A stretch of 64,000 bases of DNA from Pseudomonadota bacterium (GCA_018240595.1 JAFEFL010000055.1:1-64000), one strand, 5' to 3'. Positions 11,089 to 21,211 are shown, numbered from the stretch's first letter. Numbers and translations are program-made. The notes: generated by a model not told the origin, from the sequence alone.

Positions 11089-11901
11089 ATGGCCGATATC
11101 CTGACGAAGATCGAGACCTACAAGCGCGAGGAGATCGCCGCAGCCAAGCGCGCTCGCTCGCTTGCCGATCTGGAGGCTGACGCCAAGGACCAGGGCGCGC
11201 CGCGCGGCTTCCTGCGCGCCATCGAAAGCAAGGTTGCCGCCGGCGACTACGCGCTGATTGCCGAGGTCAAGAAGGCGAGCCCCTCCAAGGGACTGATCCG
11301 CCCCGATTTCGATCCCCCGGCACTGGCCAAGGCCTATGAGGCCGGCGGCGCCGCCTGCCTGTCGGTGCTGACCGACGCGCCGAGCTTTCAGGGCAAGCCC
11401 GAATTCCTGACCGCGGCGCGGGCGGCGACCAAGCTGCCGGCGCTGCGCAAGGACTTCCTGTACGATCCGTACCAGTGCGCCGAGGCGCGGGCCTGGGGCG
11501 CCGATTGCATTCTGATCATCATGGCCGCGGTCGACGATGCCGTCGCGACAGATCTGGAAAGCGCAGCAATTTCATACGGCATGGACGTTCTTGTTGAAGT
11601 TCATGCAGAAGATGAGCTGGAGCGGGCGCTGAGGCTGAAATCGCGTCTGATCGGAATCAACAACCGCGACCTGCGCACCTTCGAGACCTCGCTGGCCGTC
11701 AGCGAGCGTCTGGCGCCCCGCGTGCCCAAGGACCGAGTCATCGTCGGCGAAAGCGGCATCTTCACGCCCGCCGACCTTGCCCGGCTCGACGCCGTCGGCA
11801 TCTCGACCTTCCTCATTGGTGAGAGCCTGATGCGGCAGGCCGACGTCGCCGCGGCGACGCGCGCCCTCCTTGCCCGCCCCAGCCACGCCGCCGCCGAGTA
11901 A
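11089..11901 (+). CDS. trpC: indole-3-glycerol phosphate synthase
   Basis: Ring closure of CdRP to indole-3-glycerol phosphate, the fourth step of tryptophan synthesis. From the ATG at 11089 the protein has 270 residues (273 from the alternative ATG at 11080). The TIM-barrel motifs are [12 protein letters not shown] (catalytic Lys), [23 protein letters not shown] (second catalytic Lys), [25 protein letters not shown] and [12 protein letters not shown]. It is monofunctional, with no TrpF fusion. The moaC start lies 5 bp beyond the stop. The 56 bp before the start include a degenerate copy of the palindromic repeat found before moeA. Confidence 0.95.
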   Translation: MADILTKIETYKREEIAAAKRARSLADLEADAKDQGAPRGFLRAIESKVAAGDYALIAEVKKASPSKGLIRPDFDPPALAKAYEAGGAACLSVLTDAPSFQGKPEFLTAARAATKLPALRKDFLYDPYQCAEARAWGADCILIIMAAVDDAVATDLESAAISYGMDVLVEVHAEDELERALRLKSRLIGINNRDLRTFETSLAVSERLAPRVPKDRVIVGESGIFTPADLARLDAVGISTFLIGESLMRQADVAAATRALLARPSHAAAE

Positions 11902-11906
11902 CGCCC

Positions 11907-11966
11907 ATGGCCAAAGCTAAAATGGCCAAAGCTAAAATGGCCAAAGCTAAAATGGCCAAAGCCAAA
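11907..11966 (+). repeat. 15-bp tandem repeat, four copies, at the moaC start
   Basis: Units at 11907, 11922, 11937 and 11952. The first three are identical (atggccaaagctaaa) and the fourth differs by one silent base. Each encodes Met-Ala-Lys-Ala-Lys. Gain or loss of a unit by slippage keeps the reading frame. Confidence 0.97.
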
Positions 11967-12512
11967 GCCGCGGCCAAAACGCAGAAGACCTCGCCCAAGC
12001 GCGGAGCGCCCTTGGCCAAGCGCGGGGCGCCGTCCGGTCTCAGCCATATCGACCAGTCGGGCCGCGCCAACATGGTCGACGTCTCGGGCAAGGCGCCGAC
12101 CGAGCGCATGGCGCTGGCCGAGGGCAAGGTCATCATGGCCAAGGAGACCCTCGACAAGGTGATCGCCGGCAACGCCATGAAGGGCGACGTGCTCGGCGCC
12201 GCGCGGCTCGCCGGCATCATGGCGGCCAAGCACACTCACGGCCTGATCCCGCTGTGCCACCCGCTGCCCATCACCAAGGTCGAAATCGATATCTTCCCCG
12301 AGCATTCCCTGCCCGGCTTCCTCGTCCACGCCATGGTCAAGGTCACCGGCAAGACCGGCGTCGAAATGGAGGCGCTGACCGCGGTGTCGATTGCCTGCCT
12401 GACGATCTACGACATGGCCAAGGCGATCGAGAAGTCGATGCGCATCGAAGGCATCCGCCTCCTGGAAAAGACCGGCGGCAAGTCGGGGCCCTATAAGGCG
12501 GACGGCGCATGA
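11907..12512 (+). CDS. moaC: cyclic pyranopterin monophosphate synthase MoaC with repeat N-terminus
   Basis: Works with MoaA to build cyclic pyranopterin monophosphate, the first molybdenum cofactor intermediate. The normal MoaC core starts near residue 46 ([18 protein letters not shown]) and contains [38 protein letters not shown] and [11 protein letters not shown]. The roughly 45 residues before it are an extra Lys/Ala-rich tail: four MAKAK units from a 15-bp tandem repeat, then a doubled KRGAP. Every unit begins with ATG, so four in-frame starts are possible. The stop codon lies inside the palindromic repeat that precedes moeA. Confidence 0.94.
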   Translation: MAKAKMAKAKMAKAKMAKAKAAAKTQKTSPKRGAPLAKRGAPSGLSHIDQSGRANMVDVSGKAPTERMALAEGKVIMAKETLDKVIAGNAMKGDVLGAARLAGIMAAKHTHGLIPLCHPLPITKVEIDIFPEHSLPGFLVHAMVKVTGKTGVEMEALTAVSIACLTIYDMAKAIEKSMRIEGIRLLEKTGGKSGPYKADGA

Positions 12513-12562
12513 TCCCGAATAGTGGGAACCGGTTTTCGGACCAGATCATGCGCAAAGGAAAG
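12509..12562 (+). repeat. palindromic intergenic repeat between moaC and moeA
   Basis: An imperfect palindrome (gatcccgaatagtggg ... ggttttcggaccagatc) followed by gcgcaaaggaaa. The moaC stop TGA (12510-12512) lies at its left edge, and its right end supplies AAAGGAAAG, the likely moeA ribosome binding site. A second copy in the opposite orientation precedes the DUF1467 gene at 57611-57663. Repeats of this consensus are widespread in Rhizobiales genomes, from general knowledge. Confidence 0.8.
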
Positions 12563-12567
12563 TAACA

Positions 12568-13791
12568 ATGGCCCTGATGCCGGTCGCCGAAGCGCTGGCG
12601 CGGGTGCTGGCCGACACCGCGCCGCTGCCGACCGAACAGGTCGCTCTCGACGACGCGCTCGGCCGCGTGCTCGCCACGGACCTGGCCGCGCTGCGCACGC
12701 AGCCGCCGGACGCCGTTTCCGCGATGGATGGCTATGCCGTGCGCGGCGCCGACGTCGCGCAGACGCCCGTCACGCTCAAGGTGATCGGCGAAGTAGCCGC
12801 CGGCCATCCGTTCGCCGGCGCCGTCGGCGCGGGCGAAGCCGCGCGCATCTTCACCGGCGGCGTCATGCCGCAAGGCGCCGACACCGTCGTCATCCAGGAA
12901 CACACCGCGCGCGAGGGCGACGCCGTCACCGTGCAGAAGCCGAGCGCCATGGGACGCAACGTGCGCGGCGCCGGCATAGACTTCAAACAAGGCGACGCGC
13001 TGCTCGCTAAGGGCCGCCGCCTCACCGACCGCGACCTGATGCTGGCGGCGGCGATGAACTATCCCCGCCTCACCGTCCACCGGAAGCCGCACGTCGCAGT
13101 GCTCGGCTCCGGCGATGAACTGATCATGCCGGGCGGCACGCTTAAGCCCGGCGAGATCGTCTATTCGAACGGCTTTGCGCTGTCGGCGCTGGTGCGCGCC
13201 GAAGGCGGCGTCGTCACCGATCTCGGCATCGCCCGCGACGATCTCGACGACCTCGGCCGCCGGATCCGCGGCGCCCGCGACGCCAAGGCCGATATTCTGC
13301 TCACCAGCGGCGGCGCCTCGGTCGGCGATCACGACCTGATGCAGAAGGCGCTGAAGGCCGAGGGCCTCGATTTGTCGTTCTGGCGCGTGGCGCTGCGCCC
13401 GGGGCGGCCGATGATGCACGGCCGCTTCGCCCGGGACGGTCTGGGCGCCATGCAGGTGCTCGGCGTGCCCGGCAATCCGGTGTCGTCCTACGTCTGCGCG
13501 TTCCTGTTTCTGGCGCCTTTGATCCGCAAGCTGTCGGGCCGCAGTGACGTGGAGCAACCGGTCGACAGCGCTATCCTCGGCCACGACCTGGCTGAGAACG
13601 ACGAGCGCGCCGATTACCTCCGCGCCACCCTGGCGATGGGCCCCGACGGACCCATCGCAACTCCAGTCCCGGTACAGGACAGTTCCCTGATGGCGCCGCT
13701 CGCCCGGGCCGGATGCCTCTTGATTCGCGAGCCTTTTGCTCCTGCGGCGAAGGCCGGCGACCGTTGCGCCATCCTTAAATTCGCGTTTTAG
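12568..13791 (+). CDS. moeA: molybdopterin molybdenumtransferase MoeA
   Basis: Inserts molybdate into adenylylated molybdopterin to give active Mo cofactor. The 407-residue protein has the MoeA N-terminal domain (LDDALGRVLATDLAAL, PDAVSAMDGYAVRG), the domain with FTGGVMPQGADTVV, the MogA-like fold with VAVLGSGDEL and ILLTSGGASVGDHD, the GVPGNPVSSYV motif, and a C-terminal barrel domain ending CAILKF. Its Shine-Dalgarno comes from the intergenic repeat. It closes the trp-moa run; lexA begins 145 bp downstream. Confidence 0.95.
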   Translation: MALMPVAEALARVLADTAPLPTEQVALDDALGRVLATDLAALRTQPPDAVSAMDGYAVRGADVAQTPVTLKVIGEVAAGHPFAGAVGAGEAARIFTGGVMPQGADTVVIQEHTAREGDAVTVQKPSAMGRNVRGAGIDFKQGDALLAKGRRLTDRDLMLAAAMNYPRLTVHRKPHVAVLGSGDELIMPGGTLKPGEIVYSNGFALSALVRAEGGVVTDLGIARDDLDDLGRRIRGARDAKADILLTSGGASVGDHDLMQKALKAEGLDLSFWRVALRPGRPMMHGRFARDGLGAMQVLGVPGNPVSSYVCAFLFLAPLIRKLSGRSDVEQPVDSAILGHDLAENDERADYLRATLAMGPDGPIATPVPVQDSSLMAPLARAGCLLIREPFAPAAKAGDRCAILKFAF

Positions 13792-13825
13792 CGGCCTTTA
13801 GAGTTGTTCACGCCAAATTAAGTGG

Positions 13826-13854
13826 TTGCGGAACACATATCGAACAGATAGTGT
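13826..13854 (+). promoter_or_regulatory. lexA promoter with LexA (SOS) box
   Basis: GAAC-N7-GAAC (13831-13845) is the reverse complement of the alphaproteobacterial LexA operator GTTC-N7-GTTC. It lies in the spacer between a possible -35 TTGCGG (13826-13831) and -10 TAGTGT (13849-13854), 17 bp apart, so LexA would block its own promoter. The box itself is a perfect match; the promoter hexamers are weak. Confidence 0.8.
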
Positions 13855-13936
13855 CCGTTCATGCTTTGTTTCGGATGAGTCCCCAAAAGCCCTGCTGCGT
13901 TCGGGGCCCTCATCCGCGACCGGGAGACCACAGGCG

Positions 13937-14647
13937 ATGCTGACCCGTAAACAATTCGAACTCCTGCGTTTCATCCACGAGAGGCTGACCGAGGCCGGTG
14001 TGCCGCCCTCCTTCGACGAAATGAAGGATGCGCTGGATCTCCGCTCGAAGTCCGGCATCCACCGCCTGATCACGGCGCTGGAGGAGCGCGGTTTCATCCG
14101 CCGCCTCGCCAACCGCGCCCGCGCCATCGAGGTGATCAAGCTGCCGGAATCGGTCGCCCACGGCATGGGCGGCAATGGCCGGGCCCGCGGTTTCAACCCC
14201 AGCGTTATCGAAGGCAACCTCGGCAAAGTACGGCCGGTGCCTGCGGGTGACGATGACTCGGCGCGTTCGATCTCGGTGCCGGTCATGGGCCGCATCGCCG
14301 CCGGTACGCCGATCGAGGCGATCCAGACCAAGAGCCACGTCATCAATATGCCGCCCGAGCTGCTGACCGCGGGCGAGCATTTCGCCCTCGAAGTGCGCGG
14401 CGACTCGATGATCGACGCCGGCATCCTCGACGGCGACATCGCCCTGATCCGCCGCTCGGAAGCCGCCGACACCGGCGATATCGTCGTTGCCCTGATCGAC
14501 GACGAGGAAGCGACTCTGAAGCGCTTCCGGCGGCGCGGCGCCTCCATCGCCCTCGAGCCGGCCAACGCCTCCTACGAGGTGCGCATCCTGCCGCCGAACC
14601 GCGTTCGCATTCAGGGCAAGATGGTCGCGATGTTCAGAAGGTACTGA
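13937..14647 (+). CDS. lexA: LexA repressor of the SOS response
   Basis: Represses DNA-damage genes until RecA filaments trigger its self-cleavage. From ATG 13937 it has 236 residues. The winged helix-turn-helix starts [16 protein letters not shown] and includes [20 protein letters not shown]. After a linker of about 50 residues, the S24 peptidase domain has the Ala-Gly cleavage site in RIAAGTPIE, the catalytic Ser in [10 protein letters not shown] and the catalytic Lys in EEATLKRF. The frame is open further upstream, but that segment would run through the operator. It is convergent with comEC. Confidence 0.96.
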   Translation: MLTRKQFELLRFIHERLTEAGVPPSFDEMKDALDLRSKSGIHRLITALEERGFIRRLANRARAIEVIKLPESVAHGMGGNGRARGFNPSVIEGNLGKVRPVPAGDDDSARSISVPVMGRIAAGTPIEAIQTKSHVINMPPELLTAGEHFALEVRGDSMIDAGILDGDIALIRRSEAADTGDIVVALIDDEEATLKRFRRRGASIALEPANASYEVRILPPNRVRIQGKMVAMFRRY

Positions 14648-14814
14648 GACGGCCGCCTCACACTTCGTTCATTCGCGCGCAATCGGGAATCCAGTGCCAC
14701 ACCTCGACGTGTGGCACTGTCGTTTCTGGGTCCCGCCATAAGCGTACTGCAAGAACGCCGTCCTTTGGACGGCTATGCGCGGGGACGAACGGAGGATGGG
14801 GCCGCGCTGCATTC

Positions 14815-17091
14815 TCAATCCCCCGCTTCGATATCGCCCGTCCGCGGCGTCGCATCCGGCAGCGTAGGCCGCCGGATCGTCATTGGCCGTTCGCTCGCGG
14901 TGCCAGGCGCCCGTGCCCAAGGCCGGTCCGCGGTCGGCGGCCGCGCCACTTCCGTCACGAAGCGTTCGCCGTCCCGGTAAAGCGCGGTCGCGCCGCCGCG
15001 CCGCCACGCGTTCCGATCGATGACTACCGCCGCGCAGTCGCCCGGGGCATCGATCGCCGAGGCCACGACGGCCGCGCGCCGGCAATCCTCCTCGAACGCG
15101 TCGGCCGACAGCGCGAACGCGACAATGCGGCCGTCGCTCAGGCTCGCGGTGCAGCCGATGGCATCGCAGCGTACGCCGTCCTTGAGGGCAGCATTGTCAG
15201 CGGAGCGGGTGTCGCCGTCGGCCAGCAGCCATTCCTTGGCGGCGAAGCCATCGCGGGCTTTCTGCAGGAAAGCCCAACTCCCGCTCTTGCCGCGCACGGC
15301 TGCGGTCTGGCCGTCGCCGGCGATCAGCACATCGGGCTGCGGCGTTGCCAGCGCCCAGGCAACGGCGATGGCCAGCACCGCCGCCCCGCTCCAGCGAAGC
15401 GGCGAGCGCAACAGGCAGGCGAGCAGCATGCCGGCCGTCGCCAGCGCCAGCGCGCCGGCGCCGAAAGCCGGCATCGGCCCGACCGCGCCGGGCAGATGCG
15501 CCACCCACAGCGCGACGGCGATCATCCAGTCGAGGCCGAAGCCCATGAGCTTCCAGAACAACGCATCGAGGCCGAGCGGCATCGTCACCGCGCCGATTAT
15601 GCCCGCCGGCATCACCAACACCGAGACGACCGGCATCGCCAGAAGATTGGCGAGCACGCCGTAAGGCGCGATGCGGTGGAAATGGAATGCGGCGTAAGGC
15701 GTCGTCGCCGTGCCGGCAACAAGCGAGGCGATGATCAGGCTTGCGGCCTCCCGGCCGCCCCATAGCGCCGCGCGTGCCGCCCACGGACTGTCGGCGTCGA
15801 TCTTCCACAGCAGCGAATGCTGATAGGTCGCGACCAGCGCCAAGGTTGCGGCAAACGACATCTGGAAGCTCGGATGCACCAGCGACTGCGGTGCGAGGAT
15901 CAGGACGACGAAGGCGGCGACCGCCAGGGTGCGAAACGTGATCGCCGGGCGATCGAGCATGACGCCGGTGAGCACGATGCCGATCATGATGTAGGAGCGC
16001 TGCGTCGCTACCTCGGAGCCGGACAGCAGCAAATAGAACGTTGCGGCGAGCAGCGCGCCGGCGGCGGCCCATTTCTTGATCGGGCGACGTACCGCCAAAG
16101 ACGGGATGAGCGCCAGCGCCGCGCGGATGACGAAGAACACGATGCCGGCGACCACGGCCATGTGATAGCCGGAGATCGACAGCACATGCGCCAGGCTCGA
16201 AACGTACATCGCGTCGTTGACCGGGGCCGAGATGGCGTCGCGTTTTCCCGTGATCAGCGCAGAGGCGATGGCGCCGCGGTCGCCCGGCAGAATGGCGCGG
16301 ATGCGATTGTCCATGCCGTCGCGGATGGCGTCGAACACGGCGGCGTAGCGCAGCCACAAGCCTTCCGCCGGCCGCTTTGGCTCGACGGCAATCTTGCCGA
16401 GCGCCCAGCCCGACGCGCCGATCTGCTGAAAGTACATGTCGCGGGCGAAGTCGTAGCCGCCGGGCCGCAGCGGCGCGAGCGGTGGCGCCAGATGGGCCTT
16501 GAACGACACGTAGGCGCCGACCGGCGGCGCGGTGTCCTTGCGTACCGAGACGCGCACCCGCTCCGGCGCCTGCGCGATGCGCGGCGCCTCGAAGCGCTCG
16601 ACCCGGACGACGATGCGGTCGCTGCGCGCCCGCTCCTCTCTGATTTCGACGAAGCCGGCGACCTGCGCCTGCCACGTCCCGATCCGCATTACCGGATGCG
16701 CAATCCGCAAGGTCTGCAAGGTGGCGATGGCGAAGCCGCAGGCGATCGCCGCGGCCCCCAGCGCCAGCGGAAAGCCGGCCGGATGACGGCGCGCCGCGAC
16801 CACGATGGCCAGGGCCAGGATTGCGACCGCCGACGCCGCCCACCAGGCCGGCTCACGGTCGGCGGCGAAGTAGAGGGCGATCCCGACGCCAAAGGCGACT
16901 GGCAGCCACGGCAGCAGCCTTCCGGGAGCGATTTCGGCCGCGGCCCAGCCTGCGATCGTCTGCCGGGCCCGCAGCGCCCAGGCAGCGCTGTGCGGCGCGG
17001 CCAGACCGGCGCCGCGGCCGGCGGCGATGGCGCCGGCGACTGCTCGTTTCCCCCGACCGCTGCCTGGGCCTCCCGACGCGTGCCCCGCCAT
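14815..17091 (-). CDS. comEC: ComEC/Rec2-family DNA uptake channel protein
   Basis: A polytopic inner-membrane protein related to the channel that moves single-stranded DNA into the cell during transformation. From ATG 17091 it has 758 residues (767 from ATG 17118). Regions: an N-terminal hydrophobic block, a DUF4131/OB-like domain (around GTWQAQVAGFVEIREERARS), and the Competence domain with ALITGKRDAIS, LAHVLSISGYHMAVVAG and LLSGSEVATQRSYIM. The last 180 or so residues keep only a trace of the metallo-beta-lactamase domain of longer ComEC proteins (IAGDGQTAAVRG) and show no HxHxDH metal motif. It is convergent with lexA and lies downstream of the GNAT gene. Confidence 0.9.
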   Translation of the reverse strand: MAGHASGGPGSGRGKRAVAGAIAAGRGAGLAAPHSAAWALRARQTIAGWAAAEIAPGRLLPWLPVAFGVGIALYFAADREPAWWAASAVAILALAIVVAARRHPAGFPLALGAAAIACGFAIATLQTLRIAHPVMRIGTWQAQVAGFVEIREERARSDRIVVRVERFEAPRIAQAPERVRVSVRKDTAPPVGAYVSFKAHLAPPLAPLRPGGYDFARDMYFQQIGASGWALGKIAVEPKRPAEGLWLRYAAVFDAIRDGMDNRIRAILPGDRGAIASALITGKRDAISAPVNDAMYVSSLAHVLSISGYHMAVVAGIVFFVIRAALALIPSLAVRRPIKKWAAAGALLAATFYLLLSGSEVATQRSYIMIGIVLTGVMLDRPAITFRTLAVAAFVVLILAPQSLVHPSFQMSFAATLALVATYQHSLLWKIDADSPWAARAALWGGREAASLIIASLVAGTATTPYAAFHFHRIAPYGVLANLLAMPVVSVLVMPAGIIGAVTMPLGLDALFWKLMGFGLDWMIAVALWVAHLPGAVGPMPAFGAGALALATAGMLLACLLRSPLRWSGAAVLAIAVAWALATPQPDVLIAGDGQTAAVRGKSGSWAFLQKARDGFAAKEWLLADGDTRSADNAALKDGVRCDAIGCTASLSDGRIVAFALSADAFEEDCRRAAVVASAIDAPGDCAAVVIDRNAWRRGGATALYRDGERFVTEVARPPTADRPWARAPGTASERPMTIRRPTLPDATPRTGDIEAGD

Positions 17092-17179
17092 GACGCCACC
17101 CGCCCACAACCCGCGCATGCTACGGCAGCCGCAGGTTGTGACTAGGAGAACGGTTGTGAACGGCGCCGGCCGGTTGCGC

Positions 17180-17695
17180 TCAGGACGGCCGGGTGGAGAA
17201 ATCGATTTGCATAAGATGGTTGTCGAGGTAGCCGCCAGTGCCGAGCACCGCTTTCGGCTCCGTGCCAAATCGAATGAAGCCGAGTCTGCGATACAGCGCG
17301 ACAGCTGGCCCGTTATTGGCGCTGACGGTGACCTGCAGGATCATGACCTGCGTCGCGGCATGGGCGATCACCGCTTCGACCAGCGCCCGACCGGCGCCGC
17401 GGCCCTGCGACGACGGGCTGACATAGACCGAGACCAGTGTGGCCTTGTGGCGCTCCTTCTGGCGCTCGCCGGCGACGAAGCCGGCCATGCCGATCAGCGC
17501 ATCATTCTCGAACGCGCCGAAAGCCGCATCGCGATCCGACCCGCGCGCGACCGTCCTGAACCATTGCAACGGCCGCTCGGCCTCCTCCTCGACGCTGGCG
17601 AGGAAGGCGTCCGGCACCGTGCGCAGCGCCTCGAAGCGCAGCGCCCGCAGCGCTTCGGCGTCTTGCTCAACGAGCCGTCTGACGACGAAGGCCAA
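17180..17695 (-). CDS. GNAT-family N-acetyltransferase
   Basis: A 171-residue GCN5-related acetyltransferase with unknown acceptor. The acetyl-CoA loop is VYVSPSSQGRGAGRALVEAV (V-x-P then Q/R-x-x-G-x-G/A), followed by LQVTVSANNGPAVALYRRLGF, the usual motif B region. It starts with TTG at 17693-17695, supported by a strong AGGAGG with 5-nt spacing; no ATG fits. It sits 29 bp after the glnS stop on the same strand, so the two may be co-transcribed. Confidence 0.85.
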   Translation of the reverse strand: MAFVVRRLVEQDAEALRALRFEALRTVPDAFLASVEEEAERPLQWFRTVARGSDRDAAFGAFENDALIGMAGFVAGERQKERHKATLVSVYVSPSSQGRGAGRALVEAVIAHAATQVMILQVTVSANNGPAVALYRRLGFIRFGTEPKAVLGTGGYLDNHLMQIDFSTRPS

Positions 17696-17724
17696 GTTCG
17701 CCTCCTGATGTTCTGTCCCGCTGG

Positions 17725-19419
17725 CTACTTTCCGACTTCCTTGGCGAAGGTGTCGCGCAGGCCGACCGTGCGGTTAAACACCGGCCTGCCTGGCGTCGAA
17801 TCCTTGTCGCGGCAGAAGTAGCCATTGCGCTCGAACTGGATCGCGTCCTCGATATTCATCTCGGCAAGCGACGGCTCGAGCCGCGCATTGCTCAGGACCT
17901 CGAGCGAGTTCGGGTTGAGATCCTTTTCGAAGCCCTCGCCGCCGGTCGGATCCGGCTTGGCGAAAAGCTGATTGTAGAGCCGCACCTCGGCCGGCACGGA
18001 ATGCGTCGCCGACACCCAGTGGATCGTCGCCTTGACCTTGCGGCCGTCGGGGGCGTTGCCGCCCTTGGTCGCCGGATCGTAGGTGCAGCGCAGTTCGGTG
18101 ATGTTGCCGGCGGCGTCCTTCACCACGTCCTTGCAGGTGATGAAGTAGGCATAGCGCAGCCGCACCTCCATGCCGGGCGACAGACGGAAGAACTTCTTCG
18201 GCGGGTTCTCCATGAAGTCGTCCTGCTCAATGAAGAGCTCGCGACCGAACTTGATCTTGCGCGTGCCGGCCGCCGGGTCGTCCGGGTGATTGACCGCATC
18301 GAGTTCCTCGACCTGCCCTTCCGGATAGTTCTCGATCACGACCTTGAGCGGCTTCAGCACCGCCATGCGCCGCTGCGCCGTCTTGTTGAGCACCTCGCGG
18401 ATCGAGAATTCGAACATGCCGAGATCGACCGTCGAATTGGCCTTGGCGACGCCGATGCGCTTGACGAAATCGCGCAAGGCCGCCGGCGGCACGCCGCGGC
18501 GGCGCAGGCCCGCCAGGGTCGGCATGCGCGGATCGTCCCAGCCGGAGACGTGCTTGTCGCGCACCAGCATGGTCAGCACGCGCTTCGACAGCACGGTGTA
18601 GGTCAGGTTGAGCCGCGCAAACTCGTACTGATGCGGCGTCGACGGCACGTTGAGATTGGCGATGAACCAGTCGTACAGCGGCCGGTGATCCTCGAATTCC
18701 AGCGTGCAGACCGAATGCGTGATGCGCTCGATCGCATCGGACTGGCCGTGCGCATAATCGTAGCTCGGATAGATCTTCCATTCCGTCCCGGTGCGCGGAT
18801 GATGCGCATGCAGGATACGGTACATCACCGGATCGCGCAGGTTGATGTTGCCGGAGGCCATGTCGATCTTGGCGCGCAACACGCGCGCGCCGTTCGGGAA
18901 CTCGCCGGCGCGCATGCGGCGGAACAGGTCGAGGTTCTCCTCGACCGTGCGGTCGCGGAACGGCGAGTTCTTGCCGGGCTCCGTGAGCGTGCCGCGGTTG
19001 ACGCGCATCTCCTCCGGCGTCTGGTCATCGACGTAGGCTTTACCGGCGCGGATCAGATCCTCGGCCCAGGCATAGAGCCGCTCGAAATAGTCGGAGGCGT
19101 AATAGAGGTGCTCACCCCAGTCGAAGCCCAGCCAGCGCACGTCGCGCTGAATGGCGTCGATGTATTCCTGCTCCTCCTTGACCGGGTTGGTGTCGTCGAA
19201 GCGCAGGTGGCAGCGCCCGCCGAACTCGCCGGCGATGCCGAAGTTCAGGCAGATCGACTTGGCGTGACCCATATGCAGGTAGCCGTTCGGCTCCGGGGGA
19301 AAGCGGGTGACCACCTCAGCAATCTTGTGGCTCGCCAGATCGCTGGCCACGATGTCGCGGATGAAGTCGCGCCCGGCCTCGCCTGCCGCGGTATCGGGGG
19401 TCTTGTCGTCGCTCGCCAT
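17725..19419 (-). CDS. glnS: glutaminyl-tRNA synthetase
   Basis: Charges tRNA-Gln directly with glutamine. From ATG 19419 (GGAAAAGAG just upstream; a TTG at 19431 is the alternative) it has 564 residues. The class I signature is [17 protein letters not shown], with [14 protein letters not shown], the tRNA/ATP region [20 protein letters not shown], and the KMSKS equivalent TVLSKRVL. The C-terminal anticodon-binding beta-barrels are present ([17 protein letters not shown]). In alphaproteobacteria GlnRS is often supplemented or replaced by GatCAB transamidation. Here it is divergent from gltX, with 139 bp between the starts. Confidence 0.96.
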   Translation of the reverse strand: MASDDKTPDTAAGEAGRDFIRDIVASDLASHKIAEVVTRFPPEPNGYLHMGHAKSICLNFGIAGEFGGRCHLRFDDTNPVKEEQEYIDAIQRDVRWLGFDWGEHLYYASDYFERLYAWAEDLIRAGKAYVDDQTPEEMRVNRGTLTEPGKNSPFRDRTVEENLDLFRRMRAGEFPNGARVLRAKIDMASGNINLRDPVMYRILHAHHPRTGTEWKIYPSYDYAHGQSDAIERITHSVCTLEFEDHRPLYDWFIANLNVPSTPHQYEFARLNLTYTVLSKRVLTMLVRDKHVSGWDDPRMPTLAGLRRRGVPPAALRDFVKRIGVAKANSTVDLGMFEFSIREVLNKTAQRRMAVLKPLKVVIENYPEGQVEELDAVNHPDDPAAGTRKIKFGRELFIEQDDFMENPPKKFFRLSPGMEVRLRYAYFITCKDVVKDAAGNITELRCTYDPATKGGNAPDGRKVKATIHWVSATHSVPAEVRLYNQLFAKPDPTGGEGFEKDLNPNSLEVLSNARLEPSLAEMNIEDAIQFERNGYFCRDKDSTPGRPVFNRTVGLRDTFAKEVGK

Positions 19420-19558
19420 GCTCTTTTCCAAACCTGCGCTCCGGGCCGAGCCGCCGCCCTGCCCGGCGCCGCTTTGCCCGGCCCCCCAATGACGTGTCGG
19501 TTACCTCGATGTCAAATGCCTTGGCACCCATGACATCACCTGTGGTACAGGGCGCGCG

Positions 19559-20983
19559 ATGAACGCACCTGTCGTCACCCGTTTCGCGCCGTCCCCGACC
19601 GGCTTCCTCCATATTGGCGGCGCCCGCACGGCGCTGTTCAACTGGCTCTACGCCCGCCATTTCGGCGGCAAGATGCTGCTGCGAATCGAGGATACCGACC
19701 GCGAGCGTTCGACCGACGCCGCCATCGACGCCATTCTCGACGGCCTGACCTGGCTCGGCCTGACCTGGGAGGGCGAGCCGATCTTCCAGTTCTCGCGCGC
19801 CGCCCGCCACCGCGAAGCGGTCGAGCAACTCATCGCGGCCGGCAAGGCCTACCGCTGCTACGCCTCGCAGGAGGAGTTGACGGCGATGCGCGAGGCCGCC
19901 CGCAAGGAAGGCCGTTCCAAGCTCTATAACGGCCTGTGGCGCGACCGCGATCCGTCGGAGGCGCCCGCCGGGGTCAAGCCGGTGATCCGCCTGAAGGCGC
20001 CGAGTACCGGCGAGACGGTCATCGAGGACCAGGTTCAGGGCCGTGTCGTCTGGCAGAATTCCGATCTCGACGACCTCGTCCTGCTACGCTCCGACGGCAC
20101 GCCGACCTACATGCTGGCGGTCGTCGTCGACGACCACGACATGGGCGTCACCCACATCATCCGCGGCGACGACCACCTGACCAACGCCGCCCGCCAGACG
20201 CAGATTTACGAGGCGCTCGGCTGGCAGGTGCCGGCCATGGCGCACATCCCGCTGATCCACGGGCCGGACGGCGCCAAGTTGTCGAAACGACACGGCGCTC
20301 TCGGCGTCGAAGCCTATCGCGCGCTGGGTTACCTGCCGGCGGCTCTCCGCAACTACCTCGTCCGCCTTGGCTGGTCGCACGGCGACCAGGAGATATTCTC
20401 CACCGAGGAGATGATTGCCGCGTTCGATCTGCCGTCGATCGGGCGCGCGCCCGCGCGGCTCGACCTGGCCAAGCTCGATAATCTCAATGGCCATTATATC
20501 CGGCAGATGCCGGATGCCGACCTTCTCAAGGCGCTCGAGGACGTGCTGCCATTCATTCCGAACGGGCAGATGCTGGCCGACAAGATGAACCTGGTGCTGC
20601 GCGACAAGCTGTTGATCGCCATGCCCGGTCTGAAGGAGCGCGCCAAGACTCTGATCGAGTTGTTCGAGGCATCACGCTTCGTATGGGCCAGCCGCCCGCT
20701 CGAAATGACCGATCAGGCCAGGGGGCTGCTGACGGCCGAGGCCAAGGGCCTGCTGGGCAAGCTCATCCCGGCGCTGGAGGCAGTTCCCGAATGGACCGGG
20801 CCGGCCATCGAGGCGGTCGTCCGCAGCTTCGCCGAAACGGCGGCGGTCAAGCTCGGCGCCGTGGCGCAGCCGTTGCGCGCGGCGCTCACCGGCAAAACCA
20901 CGTCGCCGCCGATTTTCGATGTTCTGGCCGTGCTCGGACGAATCGAAAGCCTGGCGCGCTTGCGCGATCAAGCCGCCTCCTGA
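19559..20983 (+). CDS. gltX: glutamyl-tRNA synthetase
   Basis: Charges tRNA-Glu with glutamate. The 474-residue class I synthetase has the HIGH motif in [42 protein letters not shown] and the KMSKS motif KLSKRHGAL, then the all-helical anticodon-binding domain of the bacterial type. Length is typical. It precedes gltA on the same strand, as in related genomes, but 228 bp and a separate candidate promoter lie between them. Confidence 0.96.
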   Translation: MNAPVVTRFAPSPTGFLHIGGARTALFNWLYARHFGGKMLLRIEDTDRERSTDAAIDAILDGLTWLGLTWEGEPIFQFSRAARHREAVEQLIAAGKAYRCYASQEELTAMREAARKEGRSKLYNGLWRDRDPSEAPAGVKPVIRLKAPSTGETVIEDQVQGRVVWQNSDLDDLVLLRSDGTPTYMLAVVVDDHDMGVTHIIRGDDHLTNAARQTQIYEALGWQVPAMAHIPLIHGPDGAKLSKRHGALGVEAYRALGYLPAALRNYLVRLGWSHGDQEIFSTEEMIAAFDLPSIGRAPARLDLAKLDNLNGHYIRQMPDADLLKALEDVLPFIPNGQMLADKMNLVLRDKLLIAMPGLKERAKTLIELFEASRFVWASRPLEMTDQARGLLTAEAKGLLGKLIPALEAVPEWTGPAIEAVVRSFAETAAVKLGAVAQPLRAALTGKTTSPPIFDVLAVLGRIESLARLRDQAAS

Positions 20984-21027
20984 CATAGCGGTCGAAAAAC
21001 GTCGGATTTGGCGAACCGGTTACTCTT

Positions 21028-21055
21028 TTGGTCACTAAATCCATGCCCATATGCT
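21028..21055 (+). promoter_or_regulatory. candidate gltA promoter
   Basis: TTGGTC (21028-21033) and TATGCT (21050-21055) are 16 bp apart, in the 228-bp gap upstream of gltA. The rest of the leader is GC-rich with short inverted repeats. Only the hexamer match supports this call. Confidence 0.35.
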
Positions 21056-21211
21056 AGGCAGGCCCTGCGTTTGCGCGATCTTGCAGCGCACACACGGATG
21101 GGCTACCGAAACGATGGCCGGATGCCTCTCGCGCCTCCCTGGCGCCGTCCCGTCCGGCCTTTAGGCCAATAAAGCAGCGCAACGCCGCTCTTAAATACCG
21201 AGGGTTCGACC

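Noticed and set aside
17148..17161. A GAAC-N6-GAAC pair upstream of comEC, considered as an SOS box
   Set aside because: The spacer is 6 nt rather than the 7 nt seen at lexA and at the small peptide gene, so LexA binding is unlikely.
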